Notes under the pieces: generated by a model | The model's input: the letters and a program-made list of their open reading frames with translations, nothing else | Databases searched by the model: none | What the model was told of the DNA's origin: nothing | Shown: in pieces, positions 43,074 through 52,579 of the stretch | How positions within the stretch are numbered: position 1 is the stretch's first letter | Layout of the letters: every line of letters starts with the position of its first letter | Assembly: GCA_041389565.1 (NCBI GenBank) | Contig: JAWKRP010000036.1 | Coordinates: forward strand, 1-64,000 | DNA: 64,000 nucleotides | Source of the DNA: JACKEQ01 sp041389565 | GTDB taxonomy: Bacteria > Myxococcota_A > UBA796 > GCA-2862545 | Direction of reading: 5' to 3' | Made by a program: the position numbers and the translations under genes

Positions 43074-44678
43074 ATGGCCCAGACGACGGCTAGCCCGTCC
43101 AGCACGGACGATTCGCTCATCGGGCGGGTGCTCGACGGTCGCTACCGGATCGTCGAGAAGATCGCTGCGGGCGGCATGGGCAAGGTGTACCGCGCCGTGC
43201 AGGAGCCCCTCGGGCGCACGGTGGCCATCAAGATCCTGTCGCTGGATCCGCGCGACGCTGCGGCCGACACGTTCCGGCAGCGCTTCTTCCGCGAAGCGAG
43301 CATCTGCGCGCGGCTGAAGCACCCCAACACGGTGCGCATCCACGACTACGGCCAGACGAAGGACGACATCTACTACATCGCGATGGAGTTCCTCGAGGGG
43401 CAGACCCTCCGCGACGCGCTCACGCCGGGCGTCCCGATGGATCCGCTGCGCGTGATCGACCTGATGACGCAGATCTGCGCCAGCCTGTCGGAAGCCCACT
43501 CGCTCGGGTTGATCCACCGCGATCTGAAGCCGTCGAACATCATCCTCACGCGCCACGCCGACGGCAAGGAGTACGGCAAGGTCGTCGACTTCGGGCTCGT
43601 GAAGGACGTCGACAGCAGCATCGACGGCCCCACCGCCACCGAGACGGGCATGATCGTGGGGAGCCCGTCCTACATGTCGCCGGAGCAGATCCTCCAGCAG
43701 GATCTCACGCCCCGGTCCGACATCTACAGCCTCGGCGTGCTCCTGTACGTGATGCTCACGGGCCGGAAGCCGTTCCGGCAGGAGAGCCTGGCGGCCGTCA
43801 TCCACCGGCACCTGAACGCGCCGCCGCCGTCGTTCGCGAAGATCAACCCGGGTGCCGCGATCCCGCCGAACCTCGAGTGGGTCACGATGACGTGCCTCTC
43901 GAAGGATCCCGAGGGCCGCTTCTCGTCCGCCGGGGAGCTGGTGCGCGCGCTGCAGGCCTGCGCGCTCGAGGTCACGGGTCGGTTCAACAAGATCGACATG
44001 TCGCTGTCGAACGGGCACCTGATCCTGCCCGGCAACATCGAGAATGCCGTCGGCAGCTTCCCGCGCTCGCAGGCCTCCTCGGCCGGGCGCTCCCTCACCC
44101 AGCCCACCCTGGCACGCCAGGCGGAGCCCACCACCACGCGCACCCGTCTCCCCTGGCTCGCGCTCATCGTCGGCGGCCCCACCACGGTGGTGGTGATCGC
44201 GCTGCTGTTCCTCGGGCTGTTCACCGGCATCGCGCTCACCACGATCTTCCTCGGCCGCACCGGGGTCGAGCGCGACATCGAGCCGGCCGTGTCGCTCCCG
44301 AACCCTCCGCCCCCCGACCCCGTGGCGCCGGTCCAGCCATCGGGTCCGGCCCCGGTGGCTCCGGGTCCCGTCGCGCCCGGTCCGGATGCGGGAACGGCTC
44401 CCGAGCCCACTCCGGACCCCGCGCCCACCCGTCCCGATCCCGAGCCGGGGCCGAAGCCCGATCCAAAGCCGGGGCCGAAGCCAGGGCCGAAGCCCGATCC
44501 GAAGCCGGGGCCGAAGCCGGGGCCGAAGCCCGGTCCGAAGCCCGAGCCCACCGTGGCGCCCAGCCCCGTACCCGCGCCCGTCACGACGGCGGAGCCGGTC
44601 CCCAACCCCGTTCCTGCCCCCAAGCCCGACGACTGGGACGTGGGCGGAACCGACCTCGAAGATCCGTGGGAGGACTGA
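43074..44678 (+). CDS. Ser/Thr kinase with Pro-rich GPKPDPKP-repeat tail
   Basis: 534 residues. Catalytic kinase: 'IAAGGMGKVYRA', Lys53, HRD 148-150 with LKPSN, DFG 172-174, 'SPSYMSPEQ'. One membrane helix pair region at about 359-394. The extracytoplasmic tail is mostly Pro with a GPKPDPKP-type repeat, likely extended, and ends 'DWDVGGTDLEDPWED'. The tail resembles TonB-like periplasm-spanning segments. It is five bases upstream of a TPR protein gene, and divergent from the substrate-binding lipoprotein, 72 bases apart. Confidence 0.88.
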   Translation: MAQTTASPSSTDDSLIGRVLDGRYRIVEKIAAGGMGKVYRAVQEPLGRTVAIKILSLDPRDAAADTFRQRFFREASICARLKHPNTVRIHDYGQTKDDIYYIAMEFLEGQTLRDALTPGVPMDPLRVIDLMTQICASLSEAHSLGLIHRDLKPSNIILTRHADGKEYGKVVDFGLVKDVDSSIDGPTATETGMIVGSPSYMSPEQILQQDLTPRSDIYSLGVLLYVMLTGRKPFRQESLAAVIHRHLNAPPPSFAKINPGAAIPPNLEWVTMTCLSKDPEGRFSSAGELVRALQACALEVTGRFNKIDMSLSNGHLILPGNIENAVGSFPRSQASSAGRSLTQPTLARQAEPTTTRTRLPWLALIVGGPTTVVVIALLFLGLFTGIALTTIFLGRTGVERDIEPAVSLPNPPPPDPVAPVQPSGPAPVAPGPVAPGPDAGTAPEPTPDPAPTRPDPEPGPKPDPKPGPKPGPKPDPKPGPKPGPKPGPKPEPTVAPSPVPAPVTTAEPVPNPVPAPKPDDWDVGGTDLEDPWED

Positions 44679-44683
44679 CCCGG

Positions 44684-45451
44684 ATGCAGAAGTGGTTCGT
44701 CGCCGCAACCCTGTTCGTGGCGCTCGTCCCGGCACTCCCGTCCCCTGCGTGGGCCCAGGAGGAAGCCGACGATCGCGCGAAGCAGCTCTACGAGAACGGC
44801 GCAGACCTGTACAACGAGGGTCGCTACCAGGAGGCCGTGCTCGCCTGGGAGGAGGCCTACCGCCTCTCCGACCGCCCGAAGATCCTGTTCAACATCGCCA
44901 ACGCCTACGAGCGCATGGGCAACATCGAGAAGGCCCTCGATCAGCTGTTCCGGTACAAGGTCTACGCCACGGCCGACCAGAAGGAGCAGATCGAGCGGCG
45001 CATCCGCATGCTCGAGACGCGCCTCGCCGAAGAGACGCCCGCACCGGTCCCCAAGCCCGACCCCGTGCCGGAGCCCTCGCCCGAGCCGGTGGGTCCGAAG
45101 CCCGTGCCGCGTCCTCCCAAGGAGGGCGGAGGGGGTGCGCCCGTCGGTGCCATCGCCCTGCTCGGCGGCGGCGTCGTGGCGCTCGGTGCAGGCGGGGCCC
45201 TGGGCCTCGTGTCGTCGGGCGCGAAGAAGTCAGCGCTCGAGTCGTGTGTCGAGGTCGGAGACTCGCTGTTCTGCTCGTCGGAGGCGGAAGGCGACCTGAA
45301 GCGGCACCGCACCACCGCTGTGGCGGCCGACATCGGGTTCGTGGTGGGCGCGGTCGCGGCCGGCACGGGCGTGGTGCTGCTCGCCACCAGCGGCGGCAAG
45401 ACGAAGCTCACGGCGGGTCCGAACCACCTGCGGCTCGACGGCCGCTTCTGA
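44684..45451 (+). CDS. Exported TPR protein with membrane-proximal tail
   Basis: 255 residues. Signal peptide (cleavage near AWA-QEE, about residue 25), TPR repeats (about 30-105), a Pro-rich linker, then two hydrophobic segments and a Cys-containing loop. Probably periplasmic and anchored at its C-terminal end. Overlapping organisation with the kinase upstream suggests they work together. Function unknown. Confidence 0.75.
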   Translation: MQKWFVAATLFVALVPALPSPAWAQEEADDRAKQLYENGADLYNEGRYQEAVLAWEEAYRLSDRPKILFNIANAYERMGNIEKALDQLFRYKVYATADQKEQIERRIRMLETRLAEETPAPVPKPDPVPEPSPEPVGPKPVPRPPKEGGGGAPVGAIALLGGGVVALGAGGALGLVSSGAKKSALESCVEVGDSLFCSSEAEGDLKRHRTTAVAADIGFVVGAVAAGTGVVLLATSGGKTKLTAGPNHLRLDGRF

Positions 45452-45457
45452 CGGCTC

Positions 45458-45482
45458 GCGCGCGCCGCCGAGAGGCGCGCGC
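45458..45482. terminator. GC stem-loop between convergent genes
   Basis: GCGCGCGCC / GGCGCGCGC stem with a 7-base loop between the TPR gene and the metallo-hydrolase gene. No T-run on either side, so termination is uncertain. Placement suggests a bidirectional terminator. Confidence 0.4.
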
Positions 45483-46306
45483 TACTTCTTGAGCTCCAGC
45501 GTGTCGCCTTCGCGCGCCACGAGGGTGCCCGGGCGCATGGTGGCGGCACGGCTCGCGATCTTGTCCATGAACGCGTCGTCGTGCGCGGGGTCGTGGTGGA
45601 AGATGACGAGCTGCTTCACGCCAGCGGCCTCGGCCACCCGCACCCCCTGCTCCCACGTGGAGTGCCCCCAGCCCACGTGAGCCGGGTATTCCTCGTCGGT
45701 GTAGGTGCTGTCGTAGATCATCAGGTCGGCGCCGCGCACCAGATCGAGCACGTTCGCATCGAGCTCACCGGGCACGTGCTCGGTGTCGGTGACGTAGCAG
45801 ACGGCCGATCCCTCGGCCTCGAGCCGGTAGCCCGTGGCGCCGTTGGGGTGGTTGAGCGGCGCCGTGCGGATGACCACGCCCTCACGGGGGTGCAGCACGG
45901 CGCCCGCGCGGAAGTCGTTCCACTCGAGCGTGGCGGTGAACACCTCGGGAGGGACCGGGAACAGCGGTGCGGCCATGAAGCTGCGCAGCACGCCGTGCAG
46001 GTTGGTCTCGGACAGGTGCCCGCTCCACAGGCGGAACCGGTTCGCCTTGCCGAAGAACGGATCGAAGAACGGCACCCCGGCGATGTGATCCATGTGGGTG
46101 TGCGTGAGGAACAGATCGGCGTCGATCGGCACGTCGGTGGGGAGCGAGAGCCCCAGATCCCGCAGACCGGTGCCCGCGTCGAACACGAACAGGCGGTCGC
46201 CGACGCGGACCTCCACGCACGAGGTATTGCCCCCGTACCGTGCACATCGTTCACCCGGACACGCGACGGAGCCGCGCACCCCCCAGAATCGGACCAGGAC
46301 TGCCAT
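45482..46306 (-). CDS. Metallo-beta-lactamase-fold hydrolase
   Basis: 274 residues. Zinc-binding signature THTHMDH (HxHxDH) at about 88-94, an early 'GRLFVFDAGTG'-like strand, a 'VTDTEHVPGE' region, and a distal 'HHDP' His pair. This is the layout of MBL-fold enzymes acting on phosphodiester or acyl bonds (RNase Z/phosphodiesterase-like). Substrate unknown. The start is near the divergent kinase gene. Confidence 0.88.
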   Translation of the reverse strand: MAVLVRFWGVRGSVACPGERCARYGGNTSCVEVRVGDRLFVFDAGTGLRDLGLSLPTDVPIDADLFLTHTHMDHIAGVPFFDPFFGKANRFRLWSGHLSETNLHGVLRSFMAAPLFPVPPEVFTATLEWNDFRAGAVLHPREGVVIRTAPLNHPNGATGYRLEAEGSAVCYVTDTEHVPGELDANVLDLVRGADLMIYDSTYTDEEYPAHVGWGHSTWEQGVRVAEAAGVKQLVIFHHDPAHDDAFMDKIASRAATMRPGTLVAREGDTLELKK

Positions 46307-46433
46307 GGCCGTACTCTACTCCGAGGGGAGCCCCGCGCGGCAAGCCCCGTCTCAACGAGTGTCACGGGATGCCCGACGGGTGGACATCGCTCGCACAATG
46401 GGGGATGCTCGAACGCCGACCACACGGACCGAG

Positions 46434-47981
46434 ATGGCTGATCCGCGCGAGCCCGAATCCCCGAACGACCCATTGGTCGGGAAGACCCTCGGGGGCCGCT
46501 ATCTGGTGCAGTCGCTCGTCGACCGGGGCGGGATGGGCAAGGTCTACCTGGCCGAGCAGCAGCCCCTGGGGCGCCGCGTGGCCCTCAAGACGCTCGACCT
46601 CCTGGATCCGCGTGGTGAGTTCCAGCAGCGGTTCTTCAACGAAGCCTCGATCGCGAGCCGCCTGACGCACCCGAACACGGTGCGGATCTTCGACTACGGC
46701 CGTTCCGACGAGGGCGTGTACTACATCACGATGGAGTACCTCGAGGGCCTGACGCTCCACAAGATGGTGAAGGCCGAAGCGCCCCTCGATCCCCAGCGCC
46801 TGATCGCGATCATGCGGCAGGTGTGTGGCGCGCTGCACGAAGCGCACGAGCTCGGCATCGTGCACCGCGACCTCAAGCCGGGGAACATCTTCCTCACCCG
46901 GCACGGCGACGAAGAGGTCGCGAAGGTGCTCGACTTCGGCCTCGTGAAGAACCTCGAGAGCGACATCCACCTGTCGCAGACGGGCCAGACGCTCGGCTCG
47001 CCGCTCTACATGTCGCCGGAGCAGGTGGAGGGCGACAACATCGATCGGCGCGCCGACATCTACTCGCTCGGCCTCGTCATGTACGTGGCGCTCAGCGGGA
47101 AGGTGCCATTCAAGAAGGGCTCCGTCGCGACGATCATGATGCAGCAGGTCACGGGCACCATCCCGTCCTTCGCGACCATCGCGCCCAACGTCGAGATCCC
47201 CGCCTCCATCGAATGGATCGTGCGGCGGTGCATCGAGAAGCAGCGCGAGAAGCGGTTCGCGACGATGCGCGAGCTGTCGAACGCCCTGAAGCTGGCGTCC
47301 CGCGAGCTGAAGTCCGAGGTGGGCGCGGTGCCCTGGAACCTCGACGACACCGGTCACCTCGCGCTCCCCGACGAGCTGCTCGGTCCGTCGATGGAGTCGA
47401 GCATCGGCACCGAAGAGGTGCCGCGCACCGAGCTCCTCGAGATCAACGAGATCCCGTCGTCCCCCACCCTCAACCGGTCCAGCGTCAGCATGGCTGCGGG
47501 CGCCGTGTTCGCGGGCGGTGGGCTGCTGATGTTCGTCGTCGCCGGGGTCCTGCTGCTCATGGTGCTCGCGATCGCCATCGGGATCGCCGTGAACTCGTCG
47601 TCCTCGAAGCCCGAGACCGTTCCGGTGCTCGTGCCGAACCCGCACCCGGTCGTCACGGAGCCCAAGGGTCCAGGGGTGATCTCGGTGCGCATCGACTCCA
47701 CGCCCACCGGCGCGGAGGTGTCGCGCGCCGGCGCCTACGTCGGCACCACGCCCATGGCGGTGTCCGTCGGCGAAGGCGGGCTCACCGTCACGTTGAAGGC
47801 GGCTGGCCACCTCGACCGCGAGGTGTTCCTCGACGGCACCACCACCGAGCTGCTCGTGCCGCTCCAGAAGCGCCCGCTCCGGGTCGGCCCCACCGACAAC
47901 GTGCCGAAGCCCCTGAAACCCACGCCCACACCGGGCGATCCGGCACCGTCCATCGGGCGGGAGCGAGGGGCCCCCAAGTGA
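46434..47981 (+). CDS. Ser/Thr kinase with PEGA-like tail
   Basis: 515 residues from ATG 46434 (ATG 46398 is an alternative). Kinase: 'VDRGGMGKVYLA', Lys52, HRD 144-146 with LKPGN, DFG 167-169, 'SPLYMSPEQ'. A membrane helix follows at about 345-375 (hydrophobic 'LLMFVVAGVLLLMVLAIAIGIA'). The extracytoplasmic part has a PEGA-like domain ('ISVRIDSTPTGAEVSRAGAYVGTTPMAVSV') and a Pro-rich end. PEGA domains are usually beta-rich surface domains. It is followed by a WD40-like gene on the same strand. Confidence 0.88.
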   Translation: MADPREPESPNDPLVGKTLGGRYLVQSLVDRGGMGKVYLAEQQPLGRRVALKTLDLLDPRGEFQQRFFNEASIASRLTHPNTVRIFDYGRSDEGVYYITMEYLEGLTLHKMVKAEAPLDPQRLIAIMRQVCGALHEAHELGIVHRDLKPGNIFLTRHGDEEVAKVLDFGLVKNLESDIHLSQTGQTLGSPLYMSPEQVEGDNIDRRADIYSLGLVMYVALSGKVPFKKGSVATIMMQQVTGTIPSFATIAPNVEIPASIEWIVRRCIEKQREKRFATMRELSNALKLASRELKSEVGAVPWNLDDTGHLALPDELLGPSMESSIGTEEVPRTELLEINEIPSSPTLNRSSVSMAAGAVFAGGGLLMFVVAGVLLLMVLAIAIGIAVNSSSSKPETVPVLVPNPHPVVTEPKGPGVISVRIDSTPTGAEVSRAGAYVGTTPMAVSVGEGGLTVTLKAAGHLDREVFLDGTTTELLVPLQKRPLRVGPTDNVPKPLKPTPTPGDPAPSIGRERGAPK

Positions 47982-48042
47982 TCCCGCTCCCGAAGCCGCT
48001 GGGGCCGGGCCGCCCCGCCAGCATCGGATAAGGGGGGCCGAC

Positions 48043-49887
48043 ATGGACACCGAATCCCTGGTCGACAAGTACTGCCCCGACGCACACTCCGCGCCCATCA
48101 CCGCGGCTGCGTACGACTCCCAGAGCGGCGCGTCGATCACGGCCGACGAGTGGGGAACGGTCGCCATCACGCGTCCCGGAGAGCGCTACCCCACCATCGT
48201 GTTCGACATGGGCGCGCCCGTGCACGGCGCGGTCGCGGTGGTGAACGGCGGGTCGCTCGTGGCGGTCGGCGACGACAACGGCGCGGTCGCGGTCTACAAC
48301 ACGTGGGACGGCTCCTGTGTGTTCGAGGATCTCCGCGAGGGTCCCGCCGGAGAGGCCCGTGCGATGCGGGCGCTCGCGTTCAACCCCCGCGGAACGGTCC
48401 TCGCCAGCCTGTCGATCGACGGCATCATCCGCATCTTCGACATCCAGCGCTGGGAGCGTGTCGCCAACTACCAGGGGTTCGCCGGCGAGAGCCTGCAGTT
48501 CGACGACGCGGGCGAGCGTCTGCTCGCGATGGACAACCTCGGGCAGCCGAAGCTGCTCGATCTCCTGTCGCACGAGCAGATCGACCTCGAGATGGTGCCG
48601 GGTGGCGTGCGGATCGCCACGTACACGCCCGACTTCCGCAAGGTCATCACGATGGGCCAGGGCGGCATCACCATCATCGAGCTGCCGTCCGGACGCATCG
48701 AGAACAGCTTCACGGCACGCGGCTCCTCCGGCATGCACGCCATCATCATCCACCCCGACGGCGCCGAGCTCGGAGCGGTCACCGGGCGCAGCGTGCACCG
48801 GTTCAGCCTGCCCGATCTGTCGCCTGCGGGCTCCGACAAGCACGGCGCACCCACACCCACGGGCGCGGCCTACTGGGACCACACGGGCGTCGTCGTGGGC
48901 GGCACGGATGGCCTGCTGCACCGGCCGGGATCGAAGCAGTCGCTCGAGCCGGTCGTGTGCGTGGGCGGATTCGGCGAGCACCGCGTGGCCGTGCACGGCA
49001 CCCGCATCGCGGTGTGGCACAAGAACCGCCAGAAGCGCCCGTTCAAGAGCCCGAAGCGCTTCCTCGAGGTGCGGATCGACCGCGATGGCCGGCTCGTCGC
49101 GGGGCTGCCCGACGACAACAGCGGTGTGCACCTGTTCGAGGCGCGCACGGGCCGCTTCCTGTTCGACGCCGGGCTCGACACCGCGAACACGCCCAAGATG
49201 GAGATCGGCGGCGCCATCTTCGCCACGCAGCTCACGGCGGGCGACGGCATGCGGTGGTACGACCTGCGGGCGAACGCCACGTTCGAGCTGCCGTGGGTGA
49301 AGAACTTCGCGCTGTCGGGGTCGGGCACGTGGCTCGGTGTGGTCACGCCCGCCGGAACCGTACGCATCCTCGACCCCACCACCGGCAAGGATGCCCTCCC
49401 CTCCCCCGAGCCCCTCGCAGACGTGCCGGTCACGCTGCTGTCGTTCGTGAACCGGGCGCCCATCCTGCTCGTGATGGACGAAGAGGGCGTGCTCGGCGTG
49501 TACGACCTCACGGAGAGCGTGAAGCAGGAGATCCCGGCCGTCGGGAAAGACGTGCTCGACTTCAACGTGCCGGTCGACCGCCTGTGGGGCATCACGGGCG
49601 GGCGCTACGCGGCCGTGCGGTTCCAGGAGCCCGAGAAGGGCACGGCCACCGTGATCTACGTCGATCTCAAGCGCGGCGAGGTGATCGCCGAGATCCCGAA
49701 CCTGCTCCCGTACGCCTGGGTCGACCCCGAGACGGGGAACGTCGTGCAGCCCGCTCGCGGCGGCGCGATCCTCGACCTCGACATGAAGGGCAACGAGGAG
49801 CGCATCCTGCGGGCGCTCCCCGAAGGCGAGTGGATCGCGTTCTCGCACCAGGGAATCCTCGACCGGTCCGACGGCGTCGACCTCTGA
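48043..49887 (+). CDS. WD40/beta-propeller-like protein
   Basis: 614 residues with no signal peptide. Repeating 'GDDNGAVAVYNTWDG', 'LASLSIDGIIRIFDIQRW', 'RWYDL', 'GTVRILDP' elements of WD40-like blades are visible through most of the length, so it is probably a cytoplasmic propeller scaffold. It lies 61 bases after the PEGA-tailed kinase and may be its partner. No catalytic motif seen. Confidence 0.82.
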   Translation: MDTESLVDKYCPDAHSAPITAAAYDSQSGASITADEWGTVAITRPGERYPTIVFDMGAPVHGAVAVVNGGSLVAVGDDNGAVAVYNTWDGSCVFEDLREGPAGEARAMRALAFNPRGTVLASLSIDGIIRIFDIQRWERVANYQGFAGESLQFDDAGERLLAMDNLGQPKLLDLLSHEQIDLEMVPGGVRIATYTPDFRKVITMGQGGITIIELPSGRIENSFTARGSSGMHAIIIHPDGAELGAVTGRSVHRFSLPDLSPAGSDKHGAPTPTGAAYWDHTGVVVGGTDGLLHRPGSKQSLEPVVCVGGFGEHRVAVHGTRIAVWHKNRQKRPFKSPKRFLEVRIDRDGRLVAGLPDDNSGVHLFEARTGRFLFDAGLDTANTPKMEIGGAIFATQLTAGDGMRWYDLRANATFELPWVKNFALSGSGTWLGVVTPAGTVRILDPTTGKDALPSPEPLADVPVTLLSFVNRAPILLVMDEEGVLGVYDLTESVKQEIPAVGKDVLDFNVPVDRLWGITGGRYAAVRFQEPEKGTATVIYVDLKRGEVIAEIPNLLPYAWVDPETGNVVQPARGGAILDLDMKGNEERILRALPEGEWIAFSHQGILDRSDGVDL

Positions 49888-49914
49888 GGCACGGTCGGCC
49901 GCCTCGGCCACAGA

Positions 49915-49928
49915 GTTGACGAGTCAAC
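49915..49928. promoter_or_regulatory. GTTGAC-GA-GTCAAC inverted repeat upstream of penicillin-binding protein
   Basis: 14-bp inverted repeat with a 2-base spacer about 108 bases before the PBP start. It includes a TTGAC that could form part of a -35 element, but no well-spaced -10 was found; TAGAAT at 49954-49959 is a weak candidate. Possible operator. Confidence 0.35.
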
Positions 49929-50035
49929 ACCACACCTCGTCCTCTGAATGAGATAGAATGGAGGCACCGGGAGCGACCGCACCCGGCCCCGCTCGACGTC
50001 CGTCGGCCTCCCCTCTCCTGCCCCGGCGCCCGCCC

Positions 50036-52579
50036 ATGACCCCTCCGAAGAAGACCCCCGCGCGCAAGCCGCGCGCCGCGTCGTCCGACCCGACGTCCGC
50101 GAAGCCCACCCGCGCGAAGAAGGCGGCCGAGCCGAAGACCGCGTCGAAGTCCACATCGAAGACGTCCGCGAAGACCTCCGCGTCGAAGACGTCCGCGAAG
50201 ACCGAGGCCGGCACGTCCGTGAAGACGAGGTCCACGCGCAAGGCGACGGGCGACACCGCGAAGCGGATGGCGGCGAAGAAGACCTCGTCGCGAAAGCCCG
50301 TGACCGTCGCGCGCGAGCCGTTCAACCTGCGCCGCGCGCTCCTGAAGGAGGCGTTCACGTGGGGAGCCGGGCTCGCCGTGGGGCTCACGATCACCGGCGG
50401 ACTGCTGTGGATGCGCGCCAAGGGCGACGTCACCGGGTACCTCGCGGCCCCGCCACGTACCGTGCCGGGCGTCATCTGGTCGGCACCCATGGCCCTCGAG
50501 CCCGGCCAGGCCGCGTCGCTCTCGAGCCTCGCCGGCGACCTGCTGGCGGCCGGCTACGAGCGTGTGGACCAGGTCCGCGAGGTGCAGGGCAGCCGCGCCG
50601 GCGAGTTCGCCGTCCGACCCGATGGGCTCGACATCTGGACGAACCCCGCGCCCGGCATCCCCGGTGGGCGCACCCGCCTGCGCATCGAAGACGGACGGAT
50701 CGCGAGCGGGGCGCCTGCCGTGCTGCGTCCCACCGTGCTCGCGACCATCGGTGAGTGGGAAGGTCGGCGCGCCGATGTCGACCTCTCGGAGATCTCGCCC
50801 GACATCGAGCCCGCGCTGCTCTCGATGGAAGACCAGCGCTTCCGCGAGCACAGCGGCATCGACCCGTGGGGGCTCGCCCGTGCCGTGCTCCACAACCTCG
50901 CGGGCAACGGCAGCCCCGGCGGGAGCACGCTCACACAGCAGCTCGCGAAGAACCTGTTCCTGTCGAGCGAGCACACGCTCCGGCGGAAGGTCCGCGAGGT
51001 GTTCTTCGCGGCCGCGCTCGAGTCGGAGCTGTCGAAAGACGAGCTGCTCGCGCTGTATCTCGAGGAGGTCTACCTCGGGCAGATGGGCGGCGTGCCGCTG
51101 TACGGCATCGAGTCCGCCTCGCGCGCGTGGTTCGGGAAGAGCCCCGCACGGCTCGAGCTCCACGAGGTCGCCACGATCATCGGCGTGATCCCGGCCCCGA
51201 ACCGGTTCAACCCGAAGCGCCACCCGGAAGCCGCCGTCGAGCGCCGCAACCTCGTGCTCGACCAGATGGCGCGCATGGGCGTCACCGCGAAGGACCGCGT
51301 GGAGGTCGCCAAGCAGCAGCCGCTCGTGCTCACGGGAGCGCTCCCGGGCGCCATCCGCCGGGCACCCTGGGCGGTGGACTTCGCGGTCGACCACGCCGAG
51401 CGGCACGTGGGCGAAGGGGCCCTCGCCAGCCGGGGCTATCAGGTGCACACCTCCATCCAGCCCCTGCTGCAGCGGGCCGCGGAGGGTGCGGTCGCCGACG
51501 GCATGGCCGAGCTGGACGCCGACTACCCCAAGGCCGCGGGCGCCCAGGTCGCGCTCGTGGCCGTGAGGGTGTCCGACGGTGCCATCGTCGCGATGGTCGG
51601 CAGCCGGAACTACGCCGAGAGCCCCTACAACCGCGCGGTGAATGCGTGGCGCCAGGCGGGCTCCACCGTGAAACCCCTCACCCTGCTCGCCGCGTTCGAT
51701 CGCGACAGCTCGCTCACCCCGGTGTCGCACATCCTCGACGAGCCGATCACCCGGCGCATCGACGGGAAGTCGTGGACCCCCCACAACTACGACAACACGT
51801 TCATGGGCGAGATCACGCTCCGCAAGGCCATCGAGACCAGCCGGAACATCCCGGCGGTCAAGCTCGCCGAAGGCGTCGGGCCCGAGCGTCTCCAGGCGTT
51901 CTACCGCAGCTCCGGCCTGTCCCGCGCCACGCACCTGCCCAGCGCCGCGCTCGGCGGCTTCGAGACCACCCCGCTCGAGCTCGCCACGGCCTACACCGCC
52001 TTCCCGGGCGGCGGCACGGTCCACGAGAGCTGGATCGTCGACGCCATCGCGGAGCCGAACGGAGAGGTCGTGCTCGACCTGCATCCCGACGACCACCCCC
52101 TCGCCACCGCGCGCGCGGCGAGCCTCGCCACGTCCGTCCTGCACGGCGTGATCGAGCGCGGCACCGGCGCGCACGCCAAGGACTTCGGCGTCTCCGGCAA
52201 TGTCGGGGGGAAGACCGGCACCACGAGCGACTACCGCGACGCCTGGTTCGTCGGGTTCACCGAGGAGCTCGCGGTCGCCGTGTGGGTCGGCCGGGACCGC
52301 GGCGAGGTCGGGCTCTCCGGGAGTCGTGCGGCGCTCCCCACGTGGGCCCGGTTCGTCGCGGCGTCGGGCTCGCTGAACCGCCCGTCCAGCCTGCCGGACG
52401 GCCTCGTGGCCGTGGAGGTGTGCGCCGAGTCGAGCCAGCCGGCCCGACCCGAGTGCGAGACCACCTACACCGAGACGTTCCCCGAAGGTGCCGTCCCGAA
52501 GGGCCGCTGCGACCAGCACGGCGGGCCCATCGTCGACATGGGGCGCGCGCTCGGGAAGCTGTTCAGCCCCGACCGATGA
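50036..52579 (+). CDS. Bifunctional class A penicillin-binding protein with Lys-rich N-terminal tail
   Basis: 847 residues. The N-terminal 100 residues are Lys/Ala/Ser/Thr-rich, resembling histone-H1-like tails, followed by one membrane helix. A UB2H-like region appears at about 165-210 ('LLAAGYERVDQV', 'RAGEFAVRPDGLDIW'). The glycosyltransferase domain carries 'EDQRFREHSGIDPWGLARA' and 'GGSTLTQQLAKNLFLS'. The transpeptidase domain carries SxxK in 'AGSTVKPL', SxN in 'SRNIPAVK', and KTG in 'GGKTGTTSDYRDAWFVG'. It builds and cross-links peptidoglycan. Start M27 of the longest frame is preferred. An upstream inverted repeat may regulate it. Confidence 0.9.
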   Translation: MTPPKKTPARKPRAASSDPTSAKPTRAKKAAEPKTASKSTSKTSAKTSASKTSAKTEAGTSVKTRSTRKATGDTAKRMAAKKTSSRKPVTVAREPFNLRRALLKEAFTWGAGLAVGLTITGGLLWMRAKGDVTGYLAAPPRTVPGVIWSAPMALEPGQAASLSSLAGDLLAAGYERVDQVREVQGSRAGEFAVRPDGLDIWTNPAPGIPGGRTRLRIEDGRIASGAPAVLRPTVLATIGEWEGRRADVDLSEISPDIEPALLSMEDQRFREHSGIDPWGLARAVLHNLAGNGSPGGSTLTQQLAKNLFLSSEHTLRRKVREVFFAAALESELSKDELLALYLEEVYLGQMGGVPLYGIESASRAWFGKSPARLELHEVATIIGVIPAPNRFNPKRHPEAAVERRNLVLDQMARMGVTAKDRVEVAKQQPLVLTGALPGAIRRAPWAVDFAVDHAERHVGEGALASRGYQVHTSIQPLLQRAAEGAVADGMAELDADYPKAAGAQVALVAVRVSDGAIVAMVGSRNYAESPYNRAVNAWRQAGSTVKPLTLLAAFDRDSSLTPVSHILDEPITRRIDGKSWTPHNYDNTFMGEITLRKAIETSRNIPAVKLAEGVGPERLQAFYRSSGLSRATHLPSAALGGFETTPLELATAYTAFPGGGTVHESWIVDAIAEPNGEVVLDLHPDDHPLATARAASLATSVLHGVIERGTGAHAKDFGVSGNVGGKTGTTSDYRDAWFVGFTEELAVAVWVGRDRGEVGLSGSRAALPTWARFVAASGSLNRPSSLPDGLVAVEVCAESSQPARPECETTYTETFPEGAVPKGRCDQHGGPIVDMGRALGKLFSPDR

